Assembly (NCBI RefSeq): GCF_014202435.1
Contig: NZ_JACHGU010000001.1
Span: forward strand, 620,001 to 684,000
Source: Pseudoxanthomonas broegbernensis
Lineage (GTDB): Bacteria > Pseudomonadota > Gammaproteobacteria > Xanthomonadales > Xanthomonadaceae
DNA: 64,000 nt
Direction of reading: 5' to 3'
Each line of letters starts with the position of its first letter. Within the stretch, counting starts at the first letter, position 1. Both the position numbers and the translations under genes were made by a program. The notes beneath the pieces are model-generated. The model was not told the origin of the DNA. It saw only the letters and a list, made by a program, of their open reading frames with translations, and did not search any database. Shown piece after piece: positions 20,301 to 28,222 of this stretch.

Positions 20301-20392
20301 GCCTGGACGTGCTGATGCAGGCCGCCGACCAGGCGCTCTACCGCGCCAAGCGGCTGGGCCGCAACCGGGTGCAGGCGGCCGGCGAGGCCTGA
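17324..20392 (+). CDS. periplasmic propeller sensor diguanylate cyclase (Reg_prop, Y_Y_Y, GGDEF)
   Basis: About 1022 residues. A signal peptide (about 15-40, ending AMA) is followed by repeated beta-propeller motifs (LWFATWEG, RLWLSDSRG, LWVGTF, VWVGTRRG and similar) to about 690, a Y_Y_Y immunoglobulin-like segment, one membrane helix near 785-810, a coiled coil and a C-terminal GGDEF domain. The active loop reads GGEEF (about 938-942), a functional variant, and RPED nine residues before it matches the RxxD inhibitory site, so c-di-GMP synthesis with product feedback is predicted. ATG ATG at 17297 is an alternative start; the chosen one has GGGAGG before it. Ligand unknown; such sensors often detect sugars. 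Confidence 0.9.
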   Translation: MPATTRGRRVRCAMRWRGWPPVCAAALLSMALLASSAMAAEGNAVAPKAAPAAADGAATAPPPLRDYAIDAWSSRNGLPHNSLRDMAQTPDGYLWFATWEGVVRYNGVAFTVFDRGSEPGLRDNGVGALYVDPQGRLWLSDSRGNLAWLAGNGRWEFVERTPQWPQALIHDLAMDGRGRLWLLFEGHGLGCLHPDGRFDYLAAPPQVPLRASFPRMAIDAGDRIWIGTLDGLVMRDDAGRWHRFGADAGLPSGLVWPYVAPDGTLWVAAEGQVFRHHGNGFARVHALPGAGHFTSMLQDRHGALWLGTENRGVARIGVHGVEWLAPGPVLPRGRIASLLEDAEGSVWVGANGGLFRLRETLFSSWTRRDGLGGDYVRAVLEDRDGTLWVGGGGGLDRQVPGGGFRPVPLPGAGGETASVLSLAQGADGDLWVGTFADGVYRLRDGVLLRRYGQADGVPSGHVRALAADRGGAVWVGTRRGVVRIDAAGVHPPPPVPDLPDGLVTALAVIGEDLWIGSVAGASVLRGGTRVERLDLDAAGGGARTVFGFQQVDGRTWIATDRGLFRHRDGGLARIGLEQGLPVDAVFQLVPDREGAAWITSNRGVLRVPMAALREHADGTARRPLAVQRYTEIDGLPSAQGNGSSAPAAILRRDGTLWVATAAGIASADPARLRRYLDRPPPPAVIESVQLDGQALDWRSRDSLPGGARVTVAYAGLSYLLPERIGYRTRLHGLDEDWIERGTQRAVEFIGLPPGEYTLEVAAAHPEGGWSAQPARWTFGVRPLWWQRTDVRAAALLAVLLGLFALVQRYRASNRRLARLVDERTDDLRHQASRLEAADREKQELLDRLSAHAELLERHAYQDALTGLPNRRAFEEVATRQLAQASAGGAPLALAILDIDHFKRINDERSHAVGDEVLRDFARVIRQACRPEDFLARTGGEEFVLLLPGVELPRAREVCERVRRAVERSGLERTAQGLAVTVSVGVAERAGAHGLDVLMQAADQALYRAKRLGRNRVQAAGEA

Positions 20393-20399
20393 GCGGGGT

Positions 20400-21056
20400 T
20401 CAGCCCGGCAGCGCCGCGGGCCAGGCGTTGGCGATCTTGCAGAACAGGCGCGCGGTCTGCTCGGCGTCGTACACGGCCGAGTGCGCGTCCTCCGCGTTCC
20501 AGTCGAAGCCGGCCGCGGCCATCGCCCGCGCCAGTACGGTCTGGCCGTAGGCGACGCCGGCCAGGGTCACCGTGTCGAACACGCTGAAGGGGTGGAACGG
20601 GTTGCGCTTGTGTCCGCTGCGGGCCACCGCGGCGTTGACGAAGTTCAGGTCGAAGTGGGCGTTGTGGCCGACCAGGATCGCGCGCTGGCAGCCGTGCCGG
20701 CGCACCGCGGCGCGGACCTGGTTGAAGATGTGGCCCAGCGCGTCGCGTTCCGGCTTGGCCAGGCGGAACGGGTGGTCCAGGTCGATGCCGGTGACTTCCA
20801 GCGACTTGGGGTCGATCTCGGTGCCGGGCGCGGGGACGAAGTGCGCGCTGGCGGTCTGGCCGGGCACGAAAAGGCCCTGTTCGTCCAGCTCGATCGGTAC
20901 GGCGGCCATCTCCAGCAGCGCGTGCCGGTTCCAGTCGAAGCCGCCGGTCTCCACGTCCACCACCACCGGCAGGAAGCCGCGGAAGCGGCGCGCCATCGCG
21001 CTGTTGACGGCAGGGGGCTCGGCTTCGGCCGGGATTTCCAGATCGCTCTCGCTCAT
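20400..21056 (-). CDS. rnt: ribonuclease T
   Basis: A 218-residue DEDDh exonuclease that trims tRNA CCA ends and matures stable RNA 3' ends. Exo [15 protein letters not shown] (about 32-45); Exo [18 protein letters not shown]; Exo III with catalytic His: [14 protein letters not shown]. The ATG at 21056 gives the family length with a short acidic head. It converges on the diguanylate cyclase (stop codons 7 bp apart) and is downstream of the hvfABC genes on the same strand by 107 bp. Confidence 0.94.
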   Translation of the reverse strand: MSESDLEIPAEAEPPAVNSAMARRFRGFLPVVVDVETGGFDWNRHALLEMAAVPIELDEQGLFVPGQTASAHFVPAPGTEIDPKSLEVTGIDLDHPFRLAKPERDALGHIFNQVRAAVRRHGCQRAILVGHNAHFDLNFVNAAVARSGHKRNPFHPFSVFDTVTLAGVAYGQTVLARAMAAAGFDWNAEDAHSAVYDAEQTARLFCKIANAWPAALPG

Positions 21057-21163
21057 GCACGAAGGGTAGCAGAGCGGACTGCCGGGCCGGCGCCGGAATC
21101 GCCGCGCGCCACGCCAGCGCGACGGCCCGCCGCGATCGTGCCGCCCGGCGGTCCGGCTGGCCG

Positions 21164-21913
21164 CTACCGGGGCGGGGCGGTGCCCAGCACGGTGCCTTCC
21201 GCGCGCAGGCGTTCGAGCATCGCCGCGCCCTGGGCCAGGAAGCCGTCGTCGGCCGGCACGCCCGCCTCCGCGGCCAGCGCGCGTACCTGCTCGCCGCCGC
21301 GCAGGCCGCCTTCGCCCAGGCGTTCCAGCAGGCGATGGACCAGCGGCGAGATCGCGGCGAACCGCGCCTGGCCCTGGGCATCGCGATGGACCAGCAGCAG
21401 CGTCGGCGCCTCCGGCGGGTGTTCGGGGCGGTGCCCCGGGCCGATCGTATGCACGGGCCAGCGGTAGGCCAGCGCGCGCGCGCACGGCGCGACCACGGGC
21501 ACGCCGTGCATCAGGTCGCCGTGCGGCGCGTGCGCCGGCGTCGGCGTGTCGTCGATCCGCACCGCCAGCTCGATCCACTCGTAGTGCGCCAGCTCGGCCA
21601 GCCATGGCGGGTCGCCGGGGGCGCCGCCGCCTTCGTCGAGGAAGCGGACGAACTCGCGCGGGAGTTCCGGGAACAGCGGCGTGCGGCTGCGATGGCCGGC
21701 GTGGAAGCGGCGGACCAGCGCGGTCCAGGCGTCCTCGCCCAGGGTGCGGCGGATCACCGGGAAGCCGCCGCCGAGCAGGCCGGCGACGCCGTTGAAGAAC
21801 AGCTCGCGGTAGACCGCCATGCGCCGCGGTTCGATGCCCGGCGGCGGCGGGTTGGCCTGCGGGTCGCGCAGGTGCGCGGCGAAGGCGAACTGCTGCGCGC
21901 GCAGGTCAGGCAT
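21164..21913 (-). CDS. HvfC-like DUF2063 partner protein
   Basis: A 249-residue protein of the DUF2063 'putative DNA-binding domain' family, which almost always accompanies DUF692 enzymes. The N-terminal DUF2063 helical region includes [20 protein letters not shown] (about 30-49) and the following [10 protein letters not shown]; the C-terminal half is a mixed domain. In characterised systems this partner assists peptide recognition by the MNIO enzyme rather than binding DNA. Its first codons overlap the end of the DUF692 gene by 8 bp, so it is translationally coupled. Confidence 0.85.
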   Translation of the reverse strand: MPDLRAQQFAFAAHLRDPQANPPPPGIEPRRMAVYRELFFNGVAGLLGGGFPVIRRTLGEDAWTALVRRFHAGHRSRTPLFPELPREFVRFLDEGGGAPGDPPWLAELAHYEWIELAVRIDDTPTPAHAPHGDLMHGVPVVAPCARALAYRWPVHTIGPGHRPEHPPEAPTLLLVHRDAQGQARFAAISPLVHRLLERLGEGGLRGGEQVRALAAEAGVPADDGFLAQGAAMLERLRAEGTVLGTAPPR

Positions 21914-22757
21914 GCGTGGCGCCCCGGGCGCGGGGCGCGGTCGCGGCGTCGTGCTGCAGCGCGCGGATGCGCGCGACCTCGGCCAGCAGGTCGGCCAGCG
22001 GCGGCAGGTTGAAGTCGCGTTCCAGCAGGGTGGGGCGCACGCCGTGCACGCGGTAGGCATGGGCCAGCAGCGCCCACACGTCGTCCTTCACCGGCGCGCC
22101 GTGGGTGTCGATCTTCAGGTCCTCGGCCTGGTCGTAGTGCCCGGCCACGTGATAGGAGGCGACCCGCCGCGAGGGCATGCGCTCCAGGAACGCACGGGCG
22201 TCGTAGCCGTGGTTGATGGCGTTGACGTAGACGTTGTTCACGTCCAGCAGCAGGTCGCAGTCGGCCTCCTCCAGCACCGCGAGCACGAAGTCGGCCTCGT
22301 CCATCGCCTGCCAGGGCGCGGCGTAGTAGGAGACGTTCTCCACCGCGATGCGCCGTCCCAGCACGTCCTGCGCACGGGCCACGCGCGCGGCGACGTGGCG
22401 CACCGCCTCCTCGGTGAAGGGGATCGGCATCAGGTCGTAGAGGTGGCCATCGTCGGCGCAGTAGCTCAGGTGCTCGCTGTACAGCGCCACCCGGTGGCGG
22501 TCGAGGAAGCGGCGGGTCTTGTCCAGGAAGCCCTCGTCCAGCGGCTCGACCCCGCCCAGCGACAGCGACAGCCCGTGGCAGGTCAGCGGATGCCGGGACG
22601 AGAGTTCGTCCAGCGCCTCGCCCAGGCGGCCGCCGACGCCGATCCAGTTGTCGGGCGCGCACTCGAGGAAATCGAAGGCGCCGGCCGGCGCGACGCGCAA
22701 TGCGTCGAGCATCGCGCGCCGCAGGCCCAGCCCGGCGCAGGCGTCGGGCAGGCTCAT
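21906..22757 (-). CDS. HvfB-like MNIO (DUF692) peptide-modifying iron oxidase
   Basis: A 283-residue TIM-barrel enzyme of the multinuclear non-heme iron-dependent oxidative (MNIO, formerly DUF692) family; relatives install oxazolone-thioamide or related groups on Cys of precursor peptides. Candidate metal ligands are all present: H61, E95-H96 (SEHLSY), E140-N141 (VENVSYY), D172/N174 ([10 protein letters not shown]), H183, H203 and H207 (SYHVAGHYD), D217 and E246. Length is normal. It follows the precursor gene by 91 bp containing a stem-loop and overlaps the DUF2063 gene. Confidence 0.9.
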   Translation of the reverse strand: MSLPDACAGLGLRRAMLDALRVAPAGAFDFLECAPDNWIGVGGRLGEALDELSSRHPLTCHGLSLSLGGVEPLDEGFLDKTRRFLDRHRVALYSEHLSYCADDGHLYDLMPIPFTEEAVRHVAARVARAQDVLGRRIAVENVSYYAAPWQAMDEADFVLAVLEEADCDLLLDVNNVYVNAINHGYDARAFLERMPSRRVASYHVAGHYDQAEDLKIDTHGAPVKDDVWALLAHAYRVHGVRPTLLERDFNLPPLADLLAEVARIRALQHDAATAPRARGATHA

Positions 22758-22797
22758 CGGCAGCCGGAAGCCGATGCCGGCCGGGCGACGGAGCCGA

Positions 22798-22841
22798 TCC
22801 CTCGACCGCCCGCACCTCGATGCGCGGGCTCTTGCGAGGGA
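22798..22841. promoter_or_regulatory. two-tiered stem-loop between precursor and MNIO genes
   Basis: An outer 7-bp stem (TCCCTCG with CGAGGGA) encloses an inner 6-bp stem (GCCCGC with GCGGGC) and a 10-nt loop, with small internal bulges. There is no T-run, so full termination is unlikely. In the hvfA-hvfB intercistronic gap, such a structure would be suited to partial termination or 3'-end stabilisation of the precursor mRNA, keeping precursor above enzyme. That role is inference. Confidence 0.6.
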
Positions 22842-22848
22842 CCCGCGC

Positions 22849-23268
22849 CTACGCCATGCCGCCGCACTTGCCCTCGCCGCACTTGCCTTCCCCGCACTTG
22901 CCTTCCCCGGCCTTGTCCACGGCGCCGTGCGCGCCGCAGCCGCCCTCCGGGGTGCCGGCGTGGTAGGCCTTCATTTCCTCGGTGTCGATGTAGCCGTCGC
23001 CGTTGGCGTCGGCCTGGGCGAAGCGGTCGGCCTCGGCCGGCCAGGCGGCGGCGAACTCCTGCGGCGAGACGCGCCCGTCACCGTCGGTGTCGGGGATGGA
23101 CACGCCGCACATGCCCTCGCCGCAGCGGCCTTCCACGGCCTTGCCCGCCTCGCCGGCGGCGAGCATGTAGCCCTGGGCCAGCGGCTGCATGGCGAAGGCC
23201 GATCCGGCCAGGGTCAGGCCGGCCAGGGCGCCGCCGAGGGCGAGGGCGGCGGATTTCTGCTTGGACAT
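22849..23268 (-). CDS. secreted EF-hand RiPP precursor with EGKCG repeats (HvfA/bufferin-like)
   Basis: A 139-residue precursor. Residues 1-26 are a Sec signal peptide ending SAFA. Then come EGRCG and EGMCG (46-55), an EF-hand loop at 60-71 ([12 protein letters not shown]), a second at 87-98 ([12 protein letters not shown]), a lone Cys at 111, and three head-to-tail EGKCG units at 122-136. All calcium-ligand positions of both EF loops are filled. EGKCG-type Cys is the site modified by MNIO enzymes in the Haemophilus hvf system, giving copper-binding peptides. Six Cys in total. An EF-hand fused to the modifiable repeats suggests a calcium-folded periplasmic metal buffer; this is inference. Confidence 0.85.
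   Translation of the reverse strand: MSKQKSAALALGGALAGLTLAGSAFAMQPLAQGYMLAAGEAGKAVEGRCGEGMCGVSIPDTDGDGRVSPQEFAAAWPAEADRFAQADANGDGYIDTEEMKAYHAGTPEGGCGAHGAVDKAGEGKCGEGKCGEGKCGGMA
22861..22905 (-). repeat. three 15-bp units encoding EGKCG
   Basis: Three adjacent 15-bp units at the 3' end of the precursor gene encode EGKCG each, the second and third nearly identical in DNA. Tandem identity suggests recent unit duplication and a route for copy-number change. Two diverged copies ([10 protein letters not shown]) lie before the EF-hands. Confidence 0.85.
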
Positions 23269-23411
23269 GGTGTTCTCCGGAAGAAGGGCGGGCACGCTTT
23301 CCCGGCACGGGGCGTGCCATGCCGGGCCGGGGGGAGGGCCAGAGTCTACCCCGCGCCGGCCGGTCTCCGTCCATGCCCGGTTGCCATACCCGACCGTGTC
23401 CACGTCCTGCG

Positions 23412-23429
23412 GACGCGCCGCGGCGCGTC
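23412..23429. other. perfect 18-bp palindrome between phoU and the precursor gene
   Basis: GACGCGCCG followed directly by its reverse complement. It lies 24 bp past the phoU stop and 144 bp upstream of the precursor start. It may form a small hairpin in the phoU 3' end or serve as an operator for the hvf operon; no T-run follows. No clear promoter can be read in this gap. Confidence 0.35.
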
Positions 23430-23452
23430 GCGCGCGGAGGCCGCGGCGCCGT

Positions 23453-24163
23453 TCAGGCCGGGCCGGCGGTGCTGGTGTCGTCGCGCTTGTCGCGCGGCGG
23501 CAGCGGGCGATCGCCGTGCAGCAGGAACCACACGTTCTCGGCGATGTTGGTGGCGTGGTCGCCGATCCGCTCCAGGTTCTTGGCCATGAACAGCAGGTGC
23601 GTGCACGGGGTGATGCTGCGCGGGTCCTCCATCATGTAGGTCAGCAGCTCGCGGAACAGCGCAGTGTACTGGCGGTCGAGCTGGGCATCGTTCTCGCGGA
23701 CCCGCAGGGCCAGTTCGTCGTCGTCCTCGCTGTAGGCGCGCAGCGCCTGCCGGACCTGGCCGGCGGCCAGCAGGCCCAGCGCGCGCAGCCCGGCGACGTG
23801 CGGCATGGGCGGGGAGGCGTTGAGCGCGATCGAGCGCTTGGCCACGTTGGAGGCGTAGTCGCCGATGCGCTCGATGTCCGACGGGATGCGCAGGCCCGCC
23901 AGGATCTCGCGCAGGTCGCGCGCCATCGGGCCGCGCAGGGCCAGGCGCATCACGTCCTGGCTGATGCGCCGCTCGGCCGCGTCGATGGAGTCGTCGTTGG
24001 CCACGATCCGGCGCGCGGCGCTGTCGTCGCGCCGGTCGACCACGTCCAGCGCCGCCTCGAGCTGGGCCACCGCGGTCTGGCCCATGCGCACGATCTCCTC
24101 GACCAGACGGCGCTGCTCCTCGTCGTAGCTCTTGACGATGTGTTCGTGGGGCTGGGTAGTCAT
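23453..24163 (-). CDS. phoU: PhoU, phosphate uptake regulator
   Basis: A 236-residue two-repeat helical bundle that links the Pst transporter to PhoR signalling and represses the Pho regulon when phosphate is ample. Both metal/phosphate-binding helices are recognisable: PSDIERIGDYASNVAKR (about 77-93) and AKNLERIGDHATNIAEN (about 190-206). It ends the pst operon, 100 bp after pstB. The N-terminus MTTQPHEHIVKSYDEE fixes the start. Confidence 0.96.
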   Translation of the reverse strand: MTTQPHEHIVKSYDEEQRRLVEEIVRMGQTAVAQLEAALDVVDRRDDSAARRIVANDDSIDAAERRISQDVMRLALRGPMARDLREILAGLRIPSDIERIGDYASNVAKRSIALNASPPMPHVAGLRALGLLAAGQVRQALRAYSEDDDELALRVRENDAQLDRQYTALFRELLTYMMEDPRSITPCTHLLFMAKNLERIGDHATNIAENVWFLLHGDRPLPPRDKRDDTSTAGPA

Positions 24164-24263
24164 GGCGATTCCGGGTGTCGAAAGGGAGTGGGCCGCCGTC
24201 CCTGGCGGGGCGCGGCGGGCGGTGGACGGCCGGGCCCGGTCGCCGCCGGGCATGCGCCCGGCC

Positions 24264-25127
24264 TCACCCGAACCGCCCGGTGATGTAGTCCTCGGTCTGG
24301 CGCTTGGAGGGGCTGGAGAAGATGACCTCGGTGCGGTCGTGCTCGATCAGGTCGCCCAGGTACATGAAGGCGGTGTAGTCGCTCACGCGCGCGGCCTGCT
24401 GCATGTTGTGGGTGACGATGACGATGGTGTATTCGGACTTCAGCTCCTCGATCAACTGCTCGATGCGGCTGGTGGAGATCGGGTCCAGCGCCGAGGTCGG
24501 TTCGTCCAGCAGCAGCACGTCCGGCCGCAGGGCCACGGCGCGGGCGATGCACAGGCGCTGCTGCTGCCCGCCGGACAGGCCCAGCGCGCTCTGGCCCAGC
24601 TTGTCCTTCACCTCGTCCCACAGCGCGCCCTGGCGCAGGGCCTGCTCGACCCGCTCGTCCATCCGCGGGCGCGAGAGCTTCTCGTGGTGGCGGATGCCGT
24701 AGGCCACGTTTTCGTAGATCGTCATCGGGAACGGCACCGGCTTCTGGAACACCATGCCGACCTTGCTGCGCAGCCGGTTGATCGGATACCTGGGCGAGAG
24801 GATGTCCTCGCCGTCCAGTAGTACCTCGCCGCGCGCCTCCAGCTTCGGGTACAGCGCGTAGATGCGGTTGAAGACGCGCAGCAGGGTCGACTTGCCGCAG
24901 CCGGAGGGGCCGATCAGCGCGGTGACCCGCTTCTCCGGCATGTCCAGGTCGATGCTCTTCAGTGCGTGGAAGCGGTCGTAGTGGAAGTCCAGGCCGCGGG
25001 CGGCCAGCTTGACCGGCGCGGCGGCGGACGCGGCGCGGGAAGGGGACACCGAGATGCGCTGCATCTCGGGCGCGCGCGCGGCGGAGGGAAGCTCGTTCAT
25101 GGCCAGGTTCCGGGAAGGGTCAGTCAT
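24264..25127 (-). CDS. pstB: PstB, phosphate ABC transporter ATPase
   Basis: A 287-residue ABC ATPase. Walker [10 protein letters not shown] (about 73-81), Q-loop FQKPVPFPM, signature LSGGQQQR, Walker [12 protein letters not shown] and the switch His in VTHNMQQA are all present. The phosphate-type [10 protein letters not shown] segment is specific to PstB. The first about 35 residues are a variable head; ATG at 25100 is an alternative start. The 5' end overlaps pstA by 8 bp. Confidence 0.96.
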   Translation of the reverse strand: MTDPSRNLAMNELPSAARAPEMQRISVSPSRAASAAAPVKLAARGLDFHYDRFHALKSIDLDMPEKRVTALIGPSGCGKSTLLRVFNRIYALYPKLEARGEVLLDGEDILSPRYPINRLRSKVGMVFQKPVPFPMTIYENVAYGIRHHEKLSRPRMDERVEQALRQGALWDEVKDKLGQSALGLSGGQQQRLCIARAVALRPDVLLLDEPTSALDPISTSRIEQLIEELKSEYTIVIVTHNMQQAARVSDYTAFMYLGDLIEHDRTEVIFSSPSKRQTEDYITGRFG

Positions 25128-25998
25128 GGGTGATCCTGTTGCGCAGGAGCAGGGCGCGCGCGGTCAGGCTGACCAGCAGCACGAACACGGTCAGGACCAG
25201 GGCGCCGGCCCAGGCCAGCACCTGCCACGATTCGTAGGGGCTGCCGGCGAACTGGTACATCACCACCGGCACCGAGGCCATCGGCTGGAACACGTTGCCG
25301 TTCCAGTACTGGTTGCCGAAGGCGGTGAACAGCAGCGGCGCGGTCTCGCCGGAGATGCGCGCCAGCGCCAGCAGGATGCCGGTGAGGATGCCGGCGCTGG
25401 CGCTGCGGTACAGCACCTGCACGGTCACCTTCCATTGCGGCACGCCCAGCGACAGCGCCGCCTCGCGCATCTGCACCGGCACCAGGCGCAGCATCTCGTC
25501 GGTGGTGCGCACCACCACCGGCAGCACGATGAAGGCCAGCGCCAGCGCGCCGGCGAAGGCGGAGAAGCTGCCGCCGGTCTGCATCACGTACAGGGTGTAG
25601 ACGAACAGGCCCAGGACGATGGACGGGGCCGACAGCAGGATGTCGTTGACGAAGCGCACCACGGTGCCGGCCTTGCGCGCGTTGCCGTACTCGGCCAGCC
25701 AGGTGCCCGCCGCGATGCCCAGCGGCGTGCCGATGGCGATCGCCAGCGCGCACATCACCGCGCTGCCGAAGAAGGCGTTGGCCAGGCCGCCTTCCTGCAG
25801 CGGCGGCGGGGTCATCCGGGTGAACAGGTTCCAGTCGATGCCGGCGATGCCGCGGGCGGCCAGGGTCCACAGGATCCAGCCCAGGAAGAACAGCCCGAAC
25901 AGCGCGGTGGCGCAGGACAGCAGCAGGGCGGCGACGTTGACGATGCGGCGGCGCGCGTACAGGCGCCCGGGGGAGGCGCGGAAGAGGGAGACGGACAT
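25120..25998 (-). CDS. pstA: PstA, phosphate ABC permease
   Basis: A 292-residue inner-membrane permease with six predicted membrane segments, beginning with [20 protein letters not shown] (about 21-40). The ABC coupling loop [19 protein letters not shown] (about 190-208) is clear. Start ATG overlaps the pstC stop codon by one base (TGATG), a typical translational-coupling arrangement, which fixes it. Confidence 0.95.
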   Translation of the reverse strand: MSVSLFRASPGRLYARRRIVNVAALLLSCATALFGLFFLGWILWTLAARGIAGIDWNLFTRMTPPPLQEGGLANAFFGSAVMCALAIAIGTPLGIAAGTWLAEYGNARKAGTVVRFVNDILLSAPSIVLGLFVYTLYVMQTGGSFSAFAGALALAFIVLPVVVRTTDEMLRLVPVQMREAALSLGVPQWKVTVQVLYRSASAGILTGILLALARISGETAPLLFTAFGNQYWNGNVFQPMASVPVVMYQFAGSPYESWQVLAWAGALVLTVFVLLVSLTARALLLRNRITHD

Positions 25999-26960
25999 CA
26001 GTTGCCCTCCTTGCGCGCCAGGCTCATCAGCATCAGCCGGGCGATGGCCAGGACCACGAAGGTGACGATGAACAGCACGAAGCCCAGCAGCAGCAGTGCC
26101 GAGCGGTAGGTCTCGGTGGCCTCGCCGAAGTCGTTGGCGATCAGCGCGGCGATGGTGGTGCCCGGCTCCAGCAGCGAGGGCGACAGGCGCACCGCGTTGC
26201 CGATCACGAAGGTCACCGCCATGGTCTCGCCCAGGGCGCGGCCCAGGCCCAGGAAGATGCCGCCGATCACCGCCGAGCGGGTGTAGGGCAGGACGATGTC
26301 CCAGCTCACCTCCCACTTGGTGGAGCCCAGCGCGTAGGCCGATTCCTTCAGCCGGGTGGGCACGGTGAGGAACACCTCGCGCATCACCGAGGAAATGAAC
26401 GGCACCACCATGATCGCCAGCACGAAGCCGGCGGTGAGCATGCCGATGCCCAGCGGCGGGCCCTGGAACACCGGCCCGACCAGTGGCAGGGTGCCGGCGT
26501 GGTCGTTGAGCCAGGGGGTGACGTACTCGGTCATCACCGGCACCAGCACGAACAGGCCCCACATGCCGTAGATGATCGACGGGATGCCGGCCAGCAGCTC
26601 GATCGCCGTGCCGACCGGGCCGCGCAGCCAGCGCGGCGCGACCTCGGTCAGGAAGAAGGCGATGCCGAAGCTGACCGGCACCGCGATCAGCATCGCGATC
26701 AGCGCGGTGACCAGGGTGCCGTAGATCGGCGCCAGCGCCCCGAACTTGTTCTCCACCGGGTTCCATTCGGCCGAGTAGAAGAAGCTTAGCCCCTGCGCCT
26801 CCAGCGCGTGGCGCCCGCCCCACAGCATCGACAGCGCCGCGCCGGCCAGGGCCACCATCACGAACGCCACGCACCCGATCAGCGCATAGCGGAACAGGCG
26901 GTCGGCGCGGGCGTCGCGCCCGCCGGCGGCGGGGAGTGCATCGAGGGCGGCGGTGTTCAT
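25998..26960 (-). CDS. pstC: PstC, phosphate ABC permease
   Basis: A 320-residue permease partner of PstA. Six membrane segments are visible, with the periplasmic WNPVENKFGALAPIYGTL motif (about 66-83) and coupling loop ESAYALGSTKWEVSWDIVLP (about 211-230), both typical of PstC. It lies 7 bp after the first pstS stop codon, in the same operon. Confidence 0.95.
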   Translation of the reverse strand: MNTAALDALPAAGGRDARADRLFRYALIGCVAFVMVALAGAALSMLWGGRHALEAQGLSFFYSAEWNPVENKFGALAPIYGTLVTALIAMLIAVPVSFGIAFFLTEVAPRWLRGPVGTAIELLAGIPSIIYGMWGLFVLVPVMTEYVTPWLNDHAGTLPLVGPVFQGPPLGIGMLTAGFVLAIMVVPFISSVMREVFLTVPTRLKESAYALGSTKWEVSWDIVLPYTRSAVIGGIFLGLGRALGETMAVTFVIGNAVRLSPSLLEPGTTIAALIANDFGEATETYRSALLLLGFVLFIVTFVVLAIARLMLMSLARKEGN

Positions 26961-26967
26961 CCGATGG

Positions 26968-28026
26968 TCACTCGAACTCGGCCGCCCAGTACGCCTCGAT
27001 CTGCCGCACCAGCTCCGGCGGCAGCGGCACGTAGTGCAGTTCCTGCGCCTGCGCCTGGCCCCGCTCGAACGCCCACTCGAAGAACGCCAGGGTCGCCCGG
27101 CTGCGGGCGGCGTCCTTCGGCCGCTTGGGCATCAGCATGAAGTTGGTGGCGGTGATCGGCCAGGCATCCTGGCCCGGCGCATCGGTGATCACCAGGTCGA
27201 AGTCGCCGGCGCCGGCCCAGTCGGCGCTGGCCGCGGCGGCGGCGAAGCTTTCCGCGTTCGGCTGCACCCACTGCCCGGCCGCATTGCGCATCGACGCATA
27301 GGGCATGCCGTTCTGCAGCGCGTAGGCCAGCTCGACGTAGCCGATGCCGCCCTTGATCTGCTTCACGTACGCGGCCACGCCCTCGTTGCCCTTGCCGCCC
27401 ACGCCGCCGGGCCACTGCAGCGAGGTGCCCTCGCCGATCCCCCGCTTCCACTCGGGGCTGACCTTGGACAGGTAATTGCTGAAGTTGAAAGTGGTGCCCG
27501 AGCCGTCGGAGCGGTGGACCACGGTGATCTTTTCCGCCGGCAGGGCCAGGCCGGGGTTGGCGGCGGCGATGGCCGGGTCGTCCCAGGCGGCGACCTTGCC
27601 CAGGAAGATGTCGGCCAGCAACGGGCCGGTCAGGCGCAGCCGGCCCGGCTCCATGCCCGGCAGGTTGAACACCGGCACCACCCCGCCGATGGCCGAGGGG
27701 AACTGGCCCAGGCCGGCGGCGGCCAGCTCGTCGCTGGGCAGCGGCTTGTCGGAGGAGCCGAAGTCCACGGTGCCGGCCTTGATCTGGGCGATGCCGCCGC
27801 CCGAGCCGATGGACTGGTAGTTGATCTTGTTGCCGGTGGCGGCGTGGTAGTCGGCCGACCACTTGGACACCAGCGGGTAGATGAAGGAGGCGCCCGCGCC
27901 GGAGATTTCGGCGACGGCCGGAGCGCCGGCGGCGGATGCCTCGCCGGCGTTGTCGGCGGGCTTGCACGCGGCCAGGGCCACGGCGGCCAGCGACAGGACG
28001 AGGAGGTGGACCGTTGAGGGTTTCAT
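26968..28026 (-). CDS. pstS: PstS, phosphate-binding lipoprotein
   Basis: A 352-residue substrate-binding protein. The signal peptide ends in a lipobox (LAAC, Cys at 20), so this copy is lipid-anchored. Phosphate-ligand motifs are present: GAGASFIYP (about 43-51), YQSIGSGGGIAQIKAG (about 69-84), FGSSDKPL and HRSDGSGTTFNF. It is the promoter-proximal gene of pstSCAB-phoU and has a Pho box 62 bp upstream. It shares most of its sequence with the next pstS, a clear local duplicate. Confidence 0.95.
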   Translation of the reverse strand: MKPSTVHLLVLSLAAVALAACKPADNAGEASAAGAPAVAEISGAGASFIYPLVSKWSADYHAATGNKINYQSIGSGGGIAQIKAGTVDFGSSDKPLPSDELAAAGLGQFPSAIGGVVPVFNLPGMEPGRLRLTGPLLADIFLGKVAAWDDPAIAAANPGLALPAEKITVVHRSDGSGTTFNFSNYLSKVSPEWKRGIGEGTSLQWPGGVGGKGNEGVAAYVKQIKGGIGYVELAYALQNGMPYASMRNAAGQWVQPNAESFAAAAASADWAGAGDFDLVITDAPGQDAWPITATNFMLMPKRPKDAARSRATLAFFEWAFERGQAQAQELHYVPLPPELVRQIEAYWAAEFE

Positions 28027-28087
28027 GGGCTCATGGCGCCGTGCGGGGCCGGGCTGTCCGGCGGTGCGTACATGGAATGATGTTTTT

Positions 28088-28105
28088 GTTACATCCGTAT
28101 GACGG
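28088..28105 (-). promoter_or_regulatory. Pho box of the pstSCAB-phoU operon
   Basis: On the minus strand CCGTCAT-ACGG-ATGTAAC: two 7-bp half-sites with 4-bp spacing, matching the PhoB direct-repeat layout. A relaxed second half-site suggests moderate affinity. It ends 62 bp before the pstS start. Confidence 0.75.
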
Positions 28106-28154
28106 CGCTCGCCGGCGACGGCGGCCGGCCGGTGGCCGCCGCGCATCGGTGCCG

Positions 28155-28187
28155 GAAAAGACGGACGCGGGCCGGTGGCCCGCGTCC
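28155..28187 (-). terminator. Rho-independent terminator after the second pstS
   Basis: A perfect 11-bp stem (GGACGCGGGCC/GGCCCGCGTCC) with a 3-nt loop, followed on the minus strand by GTCTTTTCC. It lies 36 bp past the stop codon and separates this gene from the pstSCAB-phoU operon, which therefore has its own promoter. Confidence 0.85.
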
Positions 28188-28222
28188 GGTGACGAACGGC
28201 GAGGGGGAGAGGAACCCGCCGT

